Source: Flavobacteriales bacterium (GTDB lineage Bacteria > Bacteroidota > Bacteroidia > Flavobacteriales > Flavobacteriaceae). From it: a stretch of DNA of 12,164 bases. The stretch is taken from the NCBI GenBank assembly GCA_002737105.1, contig NSHO01000043.1, positions 1 to 12,164 of the forward strand. Direction: 5' to 3'. A program made the position numbers and the translations under genes. Shown here piece by piece: positions 1 to 6,772 of this stretch (position 1 is the first letter of the stretch; every line of letters begins with the position of its first letter). Under the pieces are notes generated by a model. The model was not told the DNA's origin and made no database searches. It saw nothing but the letters and a program-made list of their open reading frames with translations.

Positions 1-207
1 GTTTCCATCTGAAGATTTTTTAGTCACGTACAAAGAACCTACGTACATGTCCATGAACATTTTTTCTCTAGTTCCGGCACCGTTTAATGTTAAGTTTTGA
101 TCTTCTACAGAAAGTTTAGCATCAACCTTAACGTCTCCAATTGTTTTTTGTGCTGAAACGAGAACCGCCGTTAAAGCAATAAATAATGTAAAAATTTGTT
201 TTTTCAT
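1..207 (-). CDS. Chalcone isomerase-like secreted protein (partial, N-terminal part)
   Basis: The frame runs from an ATG at 207 to the window edge without a stop (69 codons), so the C-terminal part is missing. Residues 1-20 form a typical signal peptide: a short Lys start, a hydrophobic core (IFTLFIALTAVLV) and a probable cut at SAQ. The mature part contains LNGAGTREKMFMDMYVGSLY, which fits the start of the bacterial chalcone-isomerase-like domain (a G-x-G-x-R turn, then a strand ending in YVGSLYV). In bacteria this fold is mostly a periplasmic or secreted, non-catalytic, possibly lipid-binding protein, so flavonoid chemistry should not be assumed. A 92-bp AT-rich gap separates it from the stop of the upstream gene on the same strand. 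Family assignment is fairly good; function is unknown. Confidence 0.72.
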   Translation of the reverse strand, partial: MKKQIFTLFIALTAVLVSAQKTIGDVKVDAKLSVEDQNLTLNGAGTREKMFMDMYVGSLYVTKKSSDGN

Positions 208-299
208 AATAGCTGATTTTAATTTTGATAATGCTAAGTTAACCTAATTTTTTATTTCTTCCTAAAAAAAATTAAATAAATGAAAAAAAGTCTGCTTAT

Positions 300-1229
300 T
301 TATGTTTTATTTTCTTTTGTTTTTAATTTTAACTGAAATATAAATGCATTTAATTCGAAACCTAATAAAATTAAAATACAATTTAACCAAATGTAAAACA
401 TCATTACTAAAAGTGTCCCAATAGAGCCGTATAACTCATTATATCTGGCAAATTTTTCCACATAAATACCAAATAAATAAGAAGTTAATACAAACAAAAC
501 TGTTGTCATTACTGAACCATAACTTATAAATGAAATATGTTTGGTTTCTCTTGTGCCAAATTTATAAAGTATAGATGTAATGAGTAATATCATTAACATC
601 ACAAATAAATATCGAGTGGTTTCTATTAGTGGTATTTTGGATACAAAACCACTTTGGTTTTCTACTTGATGAATGAAAACAGCTATAAAAATTATTATTG
701 CCACTGTTAATAAGAGTAAAAAAGCTATTAATAAAGACAAAGCAATAGCAACTGCATATTGGTGAAAATAACCTCTTTTTTCACTGATGTTTTTTGACAT
801 TTCAAATCCGTCTAACAAAGCATTAATTCCGTTTGACATTAAAAATATCGACAAAACAAAACCCGAAGAAAGCAATCCATTATAACTATTATTTAAAATA
901 TCTTTTAAAATACTTTCTATTGCCTCGAAAGTATTTGGCGGAACGCTTTGTGATACGAAAATAAGAAAATCATCTTGAAAATTATCTAAAGGAATAAAAG
1001 GAATTAAATTTAGTAAAAAAAGAGCAAAAGGAAACAAGGCCATAAAAAAGCTAAACGCAATGGCGCTTGCTCTGTGAGAAACATCACCTGAAATAACTCC
1101 TAAAAAATATAATTTGATAATATCATACAAAGAAGTTCCTTTTAAACTTGGAAAGTGTATTTGCTGAAGTAGTAAAATTATATGTTTTACTATTGGTTTA
1201 GATTTTATGGATTCTTTATTGATTTTCAT
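300..1229 (-). CDS. YihY/virulence factor BrkB family inner-membrane protein
   Basis: This is a 309-aa integral membrane protein with about six hydrophobic spans, near residues 55-80, 118-140, 158-186, 206-222, 234-254 and 269-293. Family marks are the RASAIAFSFFMALFP segment in the first span (residues 53-67) and the C-terminal block from NELYGSIGTL to GFELNA (264-295), both typical of YihY/BrkB proteins. The old name 'ribonuclease BN' for this family is a misassignment, and no enzymatic role is established. The frame can also open at a GTG at 1253 (317 aa), only 4 bp after the nadC stop. I prefer the ATG at 1229 because it is an ATG and the extra eight residues show no family feature. It follows nadC closely on the same strand, so co-transcription is likely. 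No convincing terminator hairpin follows it. Confidence 0.88.
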   Translation of the reverse strand: MKINKESIKSKPIVKHIILLLQQIHFPSLKGTSLYDIIKLYFLGVISGDVSHRASAIAFSFFMALFPFALFLLNLIPFIPLDNFQDDFLIFVSQSVPPNTFEAIESILKDILNNSYNGLLSSGFVLSIFLMSNGINALLDGFEMSKNISEKRGYFHQYAVAIALSLLIAFLLLLTVAIIIFIAVFIHQVENQSGFVSKIPLIETTRYLFVMLMILLITSILYKFGTRETKHISFISYGSVMTTVLFVLTSYLFGIYVEKFARYNELYGSIGTLLVMMFYIWLNCILILLGFELNAFIFQLKLKTKENKT

Positions 1230-1257
1230 AGGAAGGGATTCTTTTATAAACACAGAT

Positions 1258-2115
1258 TTAAATTGCTTTTAAACTCAAATCCATATTATAAACCGAATGC
1301 GTTAAAGCACCTGATGAAATGTAATTTACACCACATAAAGCATAATCTCTAATTGTTACTTCATTAATATTTCCAGAAGATTCTGTCAGACATTGATTTC
1401 CTATTATTTTTACTGCTTTTTTAGTCGTTTCAAAATCGAAATTATCTAACAAAATTCTGTACACGCCACCAGCCGCTATAATCTCTTCGACTTCAGAGAT
1501 ATTTCTGGCTTCTACAATAATCTTTAAGTCTTTTTTATGTTCTTTTAAATACTGTTTTGTTTTCGTAATTGAAGCTGTAATTCCACCAGCAAAATCATTA
1601 TGATTGTCTTTAAGCATAATCATGTCGTATAAGGCAAATCTATGATTTTCGCCACATCCTATTTTTACTGCCCATTTTTCACAAGCTCTGAAATTTGGAG
1701 TGGTTTTGCGAGTATCTAATATTTTTGTGCCTGTTCCTTCAATTAAATTTACATAACTTTTAGTTTTTGTTGCGATGGCACTCATGCGTTGCATACTGTT
1801 TAAAACCAAACGTTCAGCTTTTAATATAGATTGTGAACTTCCGTGAACATGAAAAACCACATCTCCATATTTTACTTCAGTTCCATCTTGAATAAAAATT
1901 TCTACTTTAAGATTCGAATCTACATAATTGAAAACCATTTTAGCGAATGCTACTCCTGCTATAATTCCACTATCTTTTACTAAAAGTTTAGCACTTCCTT
2001 GCGTTGAAGTTGGAATAGAAGCTAATGAACTATGATCGCCATCGCCAACATCTTCTCTTATAGCGTTGGAAATAATTAAATTTAATTCGGTTTGAAATTG
2101 TTGTGCTGTAATCAT
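1258..2115 (-). CDS. nadC: Nicotinate-nucleotide pyrophosphorylase, carboxylating (quinolinate phosphoribosyltransferase)
   Basis: The enzyme converts quinolinate and PRPP to nicotinate mononucleotide, CO2 and pyrophosphate, in de novo NAD synthesis in the cytosol. The 285-aa length is normal. The N-terminal domain starts with REDVGDGDHSS (20-30). Binding residues expected in the family are present: Arg102 in AERLVLN, Arg136-Lys137 in LDTRKTTP, His158-Arg159 in ENHRFAL, Lys169 in MLKDNH, Glu202 in VEARN, Asp224 in LLDNF, and the phosphate loops SSGNI (246-250) and SSGALTHS (267-274). The usual GGG before NHR reads GCG here (153-155), a mild variant. It lies 35 bp after ndh and directly before the YihY/BrkB gene, all in the same direction. 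nadA and nadB are not in the window. Confidence 0.96.
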   Translation of the reverse strand: MITAQQFQTELNLIISNAIREDVGDGDHSSLASIPTSTQGSAKLLVKDSGIIAGVAFAKMVFNYVDSNLKVEIFIQDGTEVKYGDVVFHVHGSSQSILKAERLVLNSMQRMSAIATKTKSYVNLIEGTGTKILDTRKTTPNFRACEKWAVKIGCGENHRFALYDMIMLKDNHNDFAGGITASITKTKQYLKEHKKDLKIIVEARNISEVEEIIAAGGVYRILLDNFDFETTKKAVKIIGNQCLTESSGNINEVTIRDYALCGVNYISSGALTHSVYNMDLSLKAI

Positions 2116-2150
2116 ATTATATATTTTTAATTGGGTAATTGACTAATTTT

Positions 2151-3455
2151 CTATACCTCGTCGCTTGTAAAAGATTGATGTGTTTTTTTCTTATAAGGGC
2201 GAATGATCAAACGCGCTTCTCTATCGAAACGAATATAATTATAAACCCAATTTAGGAAAACCAGAGCTTTATTTTTAAACCCAATTAGGGAAATCAAATG
2301 TACGAACATCCAAACAAACCATGCAAATACGCCGCTAAAATGAAAATTCGGTAAATCTACGACAGCCTTATTTCTTCCAATAGTTGCCATAGAACCTTTA
2401 TCGTTATATTCAAACGCTTTTAAAGGTTTATTATTTTGCAAATTAATGAAATTTTCTGCTAATAAGCTACCTTGTTGTAGCGCTGGTTGTGCCATTTGCG
2501 GGTGTCCTTTAGGATATTTAGCTGTTTCCATGACGCAGATATCGCCAATAGCAAAAATAGTATCATAGCCTTTAACTTTATTATGGGAATCGACTTTAAT
2601 TCTATCGGTTCTTTCAAAAATTGACTCTTTATTTAAGCCACTTACTAGTTTTCCTGCTACGCCAGCTGTCCAAATTACGGTACAAGAATGAAAAGTTATT
2701 TCGGTATCTGTAGCAACCACAACACTATCATAACCTGTAACACGAACGTTTTTGTGAACAACAACACCTAAATTTGTCAAAAAATGTTCCGCTTCAGCAG
2801 ATGATTTTTCCGACATAGTATCCAAAATTCTATCACTACTTTGTACCAAATTAATTTGCATTCTATTGATGTCTAAGTCTGGATAATCCTTAGGTAAAAC
2901 TGCTTTTTTCATTTCAGCCAAAGCGCCAGCTAATTCTACACCGGTTGGACCGCCGCCAACTAAGACGAAATTCATTAAACTTTCTCTTTCAGCTTCATCA
3001 TTTGTTAAAAGAGCGGCTTCAAAACTCTCTAAAATCAAACTTCTTATATTTAATGATTGCGGAATGGTTTTCATCGACATACTATTTCGCTCAATTTCTT
3101 TGTTGCCAAAATAATTTGTTTTTGTACCTGTGGCCACAACTAAATAATCATAATGTAAATCACCTATATCTGCAATTATTCTGTTATTTGGTGCGTCAAT
3201 TTCTTTTACATCGCCCAAGCGAAAATAAAAATCTTGGTATTCTTGTATTACTTTTCGAATGGGATAAGCAATAGAATCAGGCTCTAAACCACCCGTTGCC
3301 ACTTGATACAATAAAGGTTGAAATGTATGATAGTTATGTTTGTCCAATAATACTACTTGATAATTGTTATTTCTTAACTTCTTCGCTAAAGATATTCCGG
3401 CAAAACCGCCACCTATAATTACAATTCTTTTTAATTCAGAATAAGGTATATTCAT
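2151..3455 (-). CDS. ndh: Type II NADH:quinone oxidoreductase (NDH-2), FAD-dependent
   Basis: This is a 434-aa single-subunit, non-proton-pumping dehydrogenase that passes electrons from NADH through FAD to quinone on the inner face of the cytoplasmic membrane. The first Rossmann motif, IVIIGGGFAG (11-20), binds FAD. TFQPLLYQVATGGL (44-57) is characteristic of NDH-2 enzymes. The second nucleotide motif, VLVGGGPTGVELAGALAEM (164-182), binds NADH. FAIGD (301-305) contacts the FAD, and MAQPALQQG (321-329) is the conserved AQxAxQxG quinone-site element. The hydrophobic C-terminal stretch at 375-400 fits the membrane-anchoring helix. The gene starts an apparent ndh-nadC-YihY operon, and a good Bacteroidota-type promoter lies just upstream. 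Other FAD-linked pyridine nucleotide oxidoreductases are possible in principle, but the quinone motif and C-terminus favour NDH-2. Confidence 0.93.
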   Translation of the reverse strand: MNIPYSELKRIVIIGGGFAGISLAKKLRNNNYQVVLLDKHNYHTFQPLLYQVATGGLEPDSIAYPIRKVIQEYQDFYFRLGDVKEIDAPNNRIIADIGDLHYDYLVVATGTKTNYFGNKEIERNSMSMKTIPQSLNIRSLILESFEAALLTNDEAERESLMNFVLVGGGPTGVELAGALAEMKKAVLPKDYPDLDINRMQINLVQSSDRILDTMSEKSSAEAEHFLTNLGVVVHKNVRVTGYDSVVVATDTEITFHSCTVIWTAGVAGKLVSGLNKESIFERTDRIKVDSHNKVKGYDTIFAIGDICVMETAKYPKGHPQMAQPALQQGSLLAENFINLQNNKPLKAFEYNDKGSMATIGRNKAVVDLPNFHFSGVFAWFVWMFVHLISLIGFKNKALVFLNWVYNYIRFDREARLIIRPYKKKTHQSFTSDEV

Positions 3456-3473
3456 TTTTGAATAGTTTAATTA

Positions 3474-3507
3474 CAAATTTATGGTTTTAATTTTTTGAAA
3501 CTGCAAA
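3474..3507 (-). promoter_or_regulatory. Putative Bacteroidota-type promoter of ndh
   Basis: On the minus strand TAAATTTG (3481-3474) matches the -7 consensus TAnnTTTG exactly. It is preceded after 22 bp by TTTG (3507-3504), matching the -33 TTG element within the accepted spacing range. Transcription would begin near 3468, giving a leader of roughly a dozen bases before the ATG at 3455. Called from the consensus alone. Confidence 0.5.
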
Positions 3508-3581
3508 GTTTGCTAAGATTTTTTGAATAGCTCGGAATAATGAAACTTTTTACTTTTTTTTAATCTGGGTCATTTCTAGTG

Positions 3582-3664
3582 ATTTTAGAAAGGAAAAATG
3601 CTAATTTTTTCTAAAATTGTATGGAGAAATACAGAAACGTTAATTTTCAGTTGTTCTCGATACA
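3582..3664. repeat. Adjacent stem-loops in repeat unit 1
   Basis: The first stem pairs ATTTTAGAAA (3582-3591) perfectly with TTTCTAAAAT (3608-3617). Directly after it, TGTATGGAGAA (3618-3628) pairs with TTCTCGATACA (3654-3664) with one mismatch, at 3623. A further 6-bp pairing, GAAGTG (3706-3711) with CACTTC (3732-3737), closes the unit. Confidence 0.65.
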
Positions 3665-3783
3665 TTTTTTACAAAATAGCTTTGGCAATTTTATAAAAAA
3701 CACTCGAAGTGACGATATTGCAATTAAGTAACACTTCAGACTTTTTACTTTTTACTTTTAATTAATCTCGGTCATTTCTAGTG

Positions 3784-3869
3784 ATTTTTGAAAGGAAAAA
3801 TGCTAATTTTGCTTTCTAAAATTGTATCGAGAAATACAGAAACGTTAATTTTCAGTTGTTCTCGATACA
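3784..3869. repeat. Adjacent stem-loops in repeat unit 2
   Basis: This is the counterpart of the unit 1 structure. The stem 3784-3794 with 3812-3822 has one T-T mismatch but gains a G-C pair at its inner end. The stem TGTATCGAGAA (3823-3833) with TTCTCGATACA (3859-3869) is a perfect 11-bp palindrome. GAAGTG (3911-3916) pairs with CACTTC (3937-3942). Substitutions between the two copies each leave one hairpin perfect and the other with one mismatch. Confidence 0.65.
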
Positions 3870-3945
3870 TTTTTTACAAAATAGCTAGGGCAATTTTATA
3901 AAAAACACTCGAAGTGACGATATTGGAATTAAGTAACACTTCAGA

Positions 3946-3980
3946 CTTTTCACTTTTCACTTTTTACTTTTTACTTTTTT
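3946..3980. repeat. Heptanucleotide microsatellite upstream of the sigma factor gene
   Basis: Five consecutive 7-bp units are present: CTTTTCA twice, CTTTTTA twice, then CTTTTTT. The tract ends 45 bp before the ATG of the sigma gene, directly upstream of its putative promoter. Shorter runs of the same heptamer lie at 3741-3754 and 3546-3552. Units of this kind can change copy number by slippage, and a change here would alter spacing upstream of the promoter. Confidence 0.7.
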
Positions 3981-3989
3981 CATAATCTT

Positions 3990-4020
3990 TGTAACAAAAT
4001 TTAAAACGCAACTACTTATT
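3990..4020 (+). promoter_or_regulatory. Possible ECF-type promoter of the sigma/anti-sigma operon
   Basis: TGTAAC (3990-3995) contains the AAC typical of ECF -35 boxes. Sixteen bases later comes CTACTTA (4012-4018), a candidate -10. This would give a very short leader before the ATG at 4025, as expected if the sigma factor transcribes its own operon. The housekeeping alternative AATCTTTG (3984-3991) matches TAnnTTTG at all but the first two-base step and lacks a TTG partner. This is a weak call from spacing and motif only. Confidence 0.3.
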
Positions 4021-4024
4021 ATAT

Positions 4025-4519
4025 ATGAAATCTGAATCGGAGGAAAATTTCGTTAAACAATTCAAGGCAAATCAGAATATTGTCCACAAAATTTGTAGAC
4101 TATATACTTCTGATCAAGATGCGCATAATGATTTGTTTCAAGAAATCACTATTCAGTTATGGAAAGCATTTCCGAAATTTAGGGGGGAATCGAAATTTTC
4201 TACTTGGGCCTATCGTGTTGGACTAAACACAGCCATTACTTTATATAGAAAGAAAAAAAGAAGTATAGAAACCACGCCGTTTGATTCAGAATTTCATCAT
4301 TTCAAGACAGATGAATATAATTTTGAAGAAGAAGAACAATTAAAATTAATGTATAAAGCCATTGCGGAGTTAAACGACATTGACAAAGCATTGATGTTTT
4401 TATATTTAGAAGATAAAAATTATACTGAAATATCAGAAACACTGGGGATTAGCGAAGTGAATGCACGAGTGAAAATGAACAGAATTAAAGGGAAACTTAA
4501 AAAAACATTAAATCCGTAA
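4025..4519 (+). CDS. ECF-type RNA polymerase sigma factor (sigma-70 family)
   Basis: This is a 164-aa sigma factor with only the two core ECF domains. Region 2 covers about residues 10-78 and includes QDAHNDLFQEITIQLWKAF (31-49), which contacts core polymerase, and the -10 recognition stretch FRGESKFSTWAYRVGLNTA (52-70). After an acidic linker (80-105), region 4 (about 108-160) holds the helix-turn-helix YTEISETLGISEVNARVKMN (133-152) that reads the -35 box. Length and layout are normal for ECF factors. The next gene starts 2 bp after the stop and encodes a membrane protein, the usual ECF/anti-sigma arrangement. The regulon and signal cannot be read from the sequence. The gene is divergent from ndh across the repeat-filled spacer. 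Confidence 0.93.
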   Translation: MKSESEENFVKQFKANQNIVHKICRLYTSDQDAHNDLFQEITIQLWKAFPKFRGESKFSTWAYRVGLNTAITLYRKKKRSIETTPFDSEFHHFKTDEYNFEEEEQLKLMYKAIAELNDIDKALMFLYLEDKNYTEISETLGISEVNARVKMNRIKGKLKKTLNP

Positions 4520-4521
4520 CT

Positions 4522-5157
4522 ATGGATGAATTAGAATTATTAAAAAAAGATTGGAAGAATAACAAAGCGCAATTTAAACAAGTTTCTGAAAATGAAATTT
4601 ACGGTATGTTGCAAAAAAGTTCGTCTTCTATTGTAAAATGGATTTTTATTATTAGTATTTTGGAAATTATTTTGTGGACAAGTTTAGGCTTTTTAACGAA
4701 TAACGACTCCTATTGGCAAATGCTAAATAAGTATCATTTAAAAACTTTTATGTTAGTTATTTCTATAATTAACTACATAGTGATTATCTATTTTATTTAT
4801 AAATTTTATACTAATTATAAAAAAATTAACGCAACGGATTCAGTAAATCAATTACTGAAAAATATCTTGAATTCAAGAAAAACGGTAAAACAATATGTGA
4901 ATTACAACCTATTAATGATTGGTTTTATACTAATTGCAGCATTTGTAGCTCAAACAATGTATGAACCAAAACTTCAAGAAATCATACATAAATTTGGGAG
5001 TGATTCAAACAAAGGATATGTTTTAGTTTTTGGGATTTATTTTGTTTTTATTTTAGTATTTACATTTATAATTTGGCTTTTCTACCGATTGATTTACGGT
5101 TTTTTGATGAGAAGATTAAAACAAAATTATAATGAATTACAGAAAATAGAATATTAA
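4522..5157 (+). CDS. Four-span membrane protein, probable partner (anti-sigma) of the ECF sigma factor
   Basis: This 211-aa protein has a charged N-terminal tail (MDELELLKKDWKNNKAQFKQ) of about 36 residues followed by four hydrophobic spans near 37-57, 73-95, 126-145 and 164-196, and a basic C-terminal tail. I see no zinc-binding HxxxCxxC anti-sigma motif and no FecR-type domain. The case for an anti-sigma role rests on the 2-bp coupling to the sigma gene and on the cytoplasmic-looking tail. Similar proteins beside ECF genes in flavobacteria have, as I recall, often been labelled 'beta-carotene monooxygenase'; nothing here supports that name. The gene ends before a strong bidirectional terminator. 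Confidence 0.75.
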   Translation: MDELELLKKDWKNNKAQFKQVSENEIYGMLQKSSSSIVKWIFIISILEIILWTSLGFLTNNDSYWQMLNKYHLKTFMLVISIINYIVIIYFIYKFYTNYKKINATDSVNQLLKNILNSRKTVKQYVNYNLLMIGFILIAAFVAQTMYEPKLQEIIHKFGSDSNKGYVLVFGIYFVFILVFTFIIWLFYRLIYGFLMRRLKQNYNELQKIEY

Positions 5158-5164
5158 CTTTGTC

Positions 5165-5185
5165 AATCTGAATTTAATTCAGATT
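5165..5185. repeat. Small perfect palindrome after the sigma operon
   Basis: AATCTGAAT (5165-5173) pairs perfectly with ATTCAGATT (5177-5185) across a 3-base loop. It has no T-tract, so it is more likely a member of the CTGAA/TTCAG palindrome family seen elsewhere in the window than a terminator. Confidence 0.55.
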
Positions 5186-5190
5186 CTAAT

Positions 5191-5241
5191 AAAAAAATGT
5201 TTGTGATTCTGAAACTAGTTCAGAATCACAAACATTTTTTT
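5191..5241. terminator. Bidirectional intrinsic terminator between convergent genes
   Basis: A perfect 23-bp inverted repeat, arms 5191-5213 and 5219-5241, surrounds the 5-base loop ACTAG. The outer ends are seven A and seven T, so each strand has a hairpin followed by a U-tract. It lies between the plus-strand membrane protein gene (stop at 5157) and the minus-strand acyltransferase. Its right end overlaps the first base of the acyltransferase stop codon, so it can end transcription from both sides. Its core GATTCTGAA...TTCAGAATC resembles the palindrome at 7367-7387. Confidence 0.88.
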
Positions 5242-6044
5242 TAATATCTCCATTGTCGTTCTTTGTCTAATTTTGATTCTTCTTCTAAAATTTCTTGAGG
5301 AATCACTTTTAAAAACGAAGCGTGTTGTTCAATAGCGTATTCTAATTGTTCGACGATTTTTTCAATTGAATCGTTTTCGTAATCAATTTCCAACGGTGGC
5401 TTAATTTCCATTGATTGCAAAATTCCTTTTTTCTTTACAAATAATCCCTTTCTGTCAAATGATCTTCTAAATCCATCAATAACTATTGGCACAACAATAG
5501 GTTTATGTTGTTTAATTATATGTGCCGTTCCTTTTCGGACTGGTTTAAAAGAGCGAGTTGTTCCTTGTGGAAAAGTAATCACCCATCCATCTTCCAATGC
5601 AATTTTAATATTTTCAGTATCATTCGGATTCACATCTCTTTGCACATCCTTTCCTTCTGCACGCCATGTTCTTTCAACTGTAATTGCACCTATGTAAGCT
5701 AAAATTCTTGGTAAAAACCCTTCTTGCATCGTTTCTTTTGCGGCAACATAATAAATGTTTAACTTCGGGTCCCACAAATAAAAAATGTTTTTAATATTAT
5801 TTTCTCTTCCTTTTAAAGCAGCATTAAAAACATGAAACATTGCAGTAACATCTGCAAAATAAGTTTGATGATTAGAAATAAAAAGTACATTCCTATCAGG
5901 TAAATTCCGAATTATTTCAGAACCTTCTATTTGTAAATTATTAAAACTTCTGAATCTACTATGCGTCAAAACACCAAAAATACGGATTAACCATTTTTTG
6001 ATGAATAATATATGTCCAAATGGATTTCTTTTAAATATCCCCAT
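5241..6044 (-). CDS. 1-acyl-sn-glycerol-3-phosphate acyltransferase family protein (PlsC-like)
   Basis: This 267-aa protein belongs to the PlsC/LPLAT acyltransferase superfamily, which transfers acyl groups to lysophosphatidate or related lysolipids at the inner membrane. The catalytic motif appears as SNHQTYFAD (57-65). Here His59 and Asp65 are separated by five residues instead of the usual four (HX4D). Motif III reads ITFPQGTTRS (156-165), in place of FPEGTRS, and the next block is KPIVVPIVIDGFRR (181-194). A hydrophobic, basic N-terminus (about 11-26) may associate with the membrane. The HX5D spacing and FPQGTT are, as far as I recall, shared by flavobacterial relatives, so this is probably a functional subfamily rather than a decayed enzyme. 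The acyl acceptor (lysophosphatidate, ornithine lipid or other) is uncertain. Confidence 0.85.
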   Translation of the reverse strand: MGIFKRNPFGHILFIKKWLIRIFGVLTHSRFRSFNNLQIEGSEIIRNLPDRNVLFISNHQTYFADVTAMFHVFNAALKGRENNIKNIFYLWDPKLNIYYVAAKETMQEGFLPRILAYIGAITVERTWRAEGKDVQRDVNPNDTENIKIALEDGWVITFPQGTTRSFKPVRKGTAHIIKQHKPIVVPIVIDGFRRSFDRKGLFVKKKGILQSMEIKPPLEIDYENDSIEKIVEQLEYAIEQHASFLKVIPQEILEEESKLDKERQWRY

Positions 6045-6067
6045 GCGTAATAGGTTTAAAAACGATG

Positions 6068-6075
6068 CAAATTTA
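6068..6075 (-). promoter_or_regulatory. Putative -7 promoter element of the acyltransferase gene
   Basis: TAAATTTG followed by CA on the minus strand matches the Bacteroidota -7 consensus TAnnTTTG, 23 bp upstream of the ATG at 6044. No TTG was found at the expected -33 distance, so the acyltransferase may instead be co-transcribed with the NUDIX gene, whose stop lies 42 bp upstream. Confidence 0.35.
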
Positions 6076-6086
6076 GTAATTTTATA

Positions 6087-6728
6087 CTACTTCATTGCGT
6101 TTTTAAACAATTCTTTTAACTCACTGAGCATCATTGCTGTAGCGCCCCAAATTAAAAAATTTTCAACTTGAAAAGCAGGTACATCAATATCTGTTGCATA
6201 AGAAGTTGTCATTTTGGTTTGCACAATAGTTTCATCATTAAGCAATTGATGAATGGGTAATTCTATCACTCTTTTAACTTCCGCTGGATTGGGTATAAAT
6301 TGTAAATTTTCATCGGAAAACCCTAGAAATGGTGTAACCAAGAAATTACTTGGTGGAATATAAATCTCACTACATTGTCTAATTATTGTTACTTTTTTCA
6401 TTTGAACGCCAACCTCTTCTTCTGTTTCTCTTAGTGCTGTAATTTCTAATGTTTTGTCTTGTAATTCTTCTTTTCCGCCAGGAAAACCAATTTGTGAAGA
6501 ATGTACACCAGGATAAGTATTCCGGACAATCAAAGCCAAATGAGCAACTTCATTTTTAGGATACACCAACATTAAAACTGCAGCATTTTTAGGTTCATTT
6601 TCAGCGTACGATTTATCCTTAAGATAAGTTATTCGTTCCAAAGGTGCCATTTTTATGTGCGCATCTGTGGCTAACAACTTTTCTTTCTTTAAATTTGCGA
6701 TATTATTTATAAAGTGATTGAATTCCAT
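6087..6728 (-). CDS. NUDIX hydrolase, CoA pyrophosphatase type
   Basis: This 213-aa NUDIX enzyme probably cleaves coenzyme A or acyl-CoA to 3',5'-ADP and (acyl-)phosphopantetheine. The NUDIX box lies at 85-108: Gly85, Asp91, then RETEEEVGV (100-108) with the metal-binding glutamates. It is preceded by RNTYPGVHSSQIGFPGG (69-85), which matches the CoA-pyrophosphatase signature of an Arg, then HSGQ-like residues, then FPGG. That signature separates this subfamily from MutT or ADP-ribose hydrolases. The gene is divergent from the DUF4268 gene across 44 bp and lies just upstream of the PlsC-like gene. CoA turnover fits beside acyl metabolism, but no direct link is shown. Confidence 0.88.
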   Translation of the reverse strand: MEFNHFINNIANLKKEKLLATDAHIKMAPLERITYLKDKSYAENEPKNAAVLMLVYPKNEVAHLALIVRNTYPGVHSSQIGFPGGKEELQDKTLEITALRETEEEVGVQMKKVTIIRQCSEIYIPPSNFLVTPFLGFSDENLQFIPNPAEVKRVIELPIHQLLNDETIVQTKMTTSYATDIDVPAFQVENFLIWGATAMMLSELKELFKNAMK

Positions 6729-6772
6729 TTTTAGATTTCTAATTTATAAAGTTACAAAAAAAAATTACAAAA

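Larger units (their letters stand above)
3546..3980. repeat. Tandem duplication of a ~205-bp non-coding unit
   Basis: This region makes up most of the 569-bp gene-free spacer between ndh and the sigma factor gene, which are divergently transcribed. Core unit 1 (3561-3740) and core unit 2 (3763-3945) differ at about six positions plus one 3-bp insertion, roughly 97% identity by hand alignment, and lie head to tail. CTTTTTA-type heptamers precede unit 1 (3546-3552), separate the units (3741-3760) and follow unit 2 (3946-3980), so recombination between these tracts could explain the duplication. Each unit contains three nested or adjacent stem-loops. No ORF of useful length is present. The motifs TTCTCGATAC and ACTCGAAGTGAC inside the unit resemble, as I recall them, intergenic repeats scattered in Flavobacterium genomes; this was not checked by search. 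Confidence 0.85.

Noticed and set aside
1251..1253. GTG start for the YihY/BrkB gene
   Set aside because: Possible, but the ATG at 1229 is the more likely start and the extra residues add no conserved feature.
2945..3274. Plus-strand ORF of 109 codons opposite ndh
   Set aside because: It lies wholly antisense to a well-supported dehydrogenase, and its translation shows no domain; an artefact of the opposite strand.
3546..3980. CRISPR array or insertion sequence in the repeat region
   Set aside because: Only two long units without short regular repeats and spacers, and no transposase or terminal repeats of IS type.
5505..5702. Plus-strand 65-codon ORF, Cys- and Ser-rich, opposite the acyltransferase
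   Set aside because: Antisense shadow of the acyltransferase gene; composition follows from the opposite coding strand.
6729..6772. Promoter for the NUDIX gene in the 44-bp divergent gap
   Set aside because: TAACTTTA on the minus strand is close to TAnnTTTG, but the only upstream TTTG is 13 bp away, too near for a -33 box.
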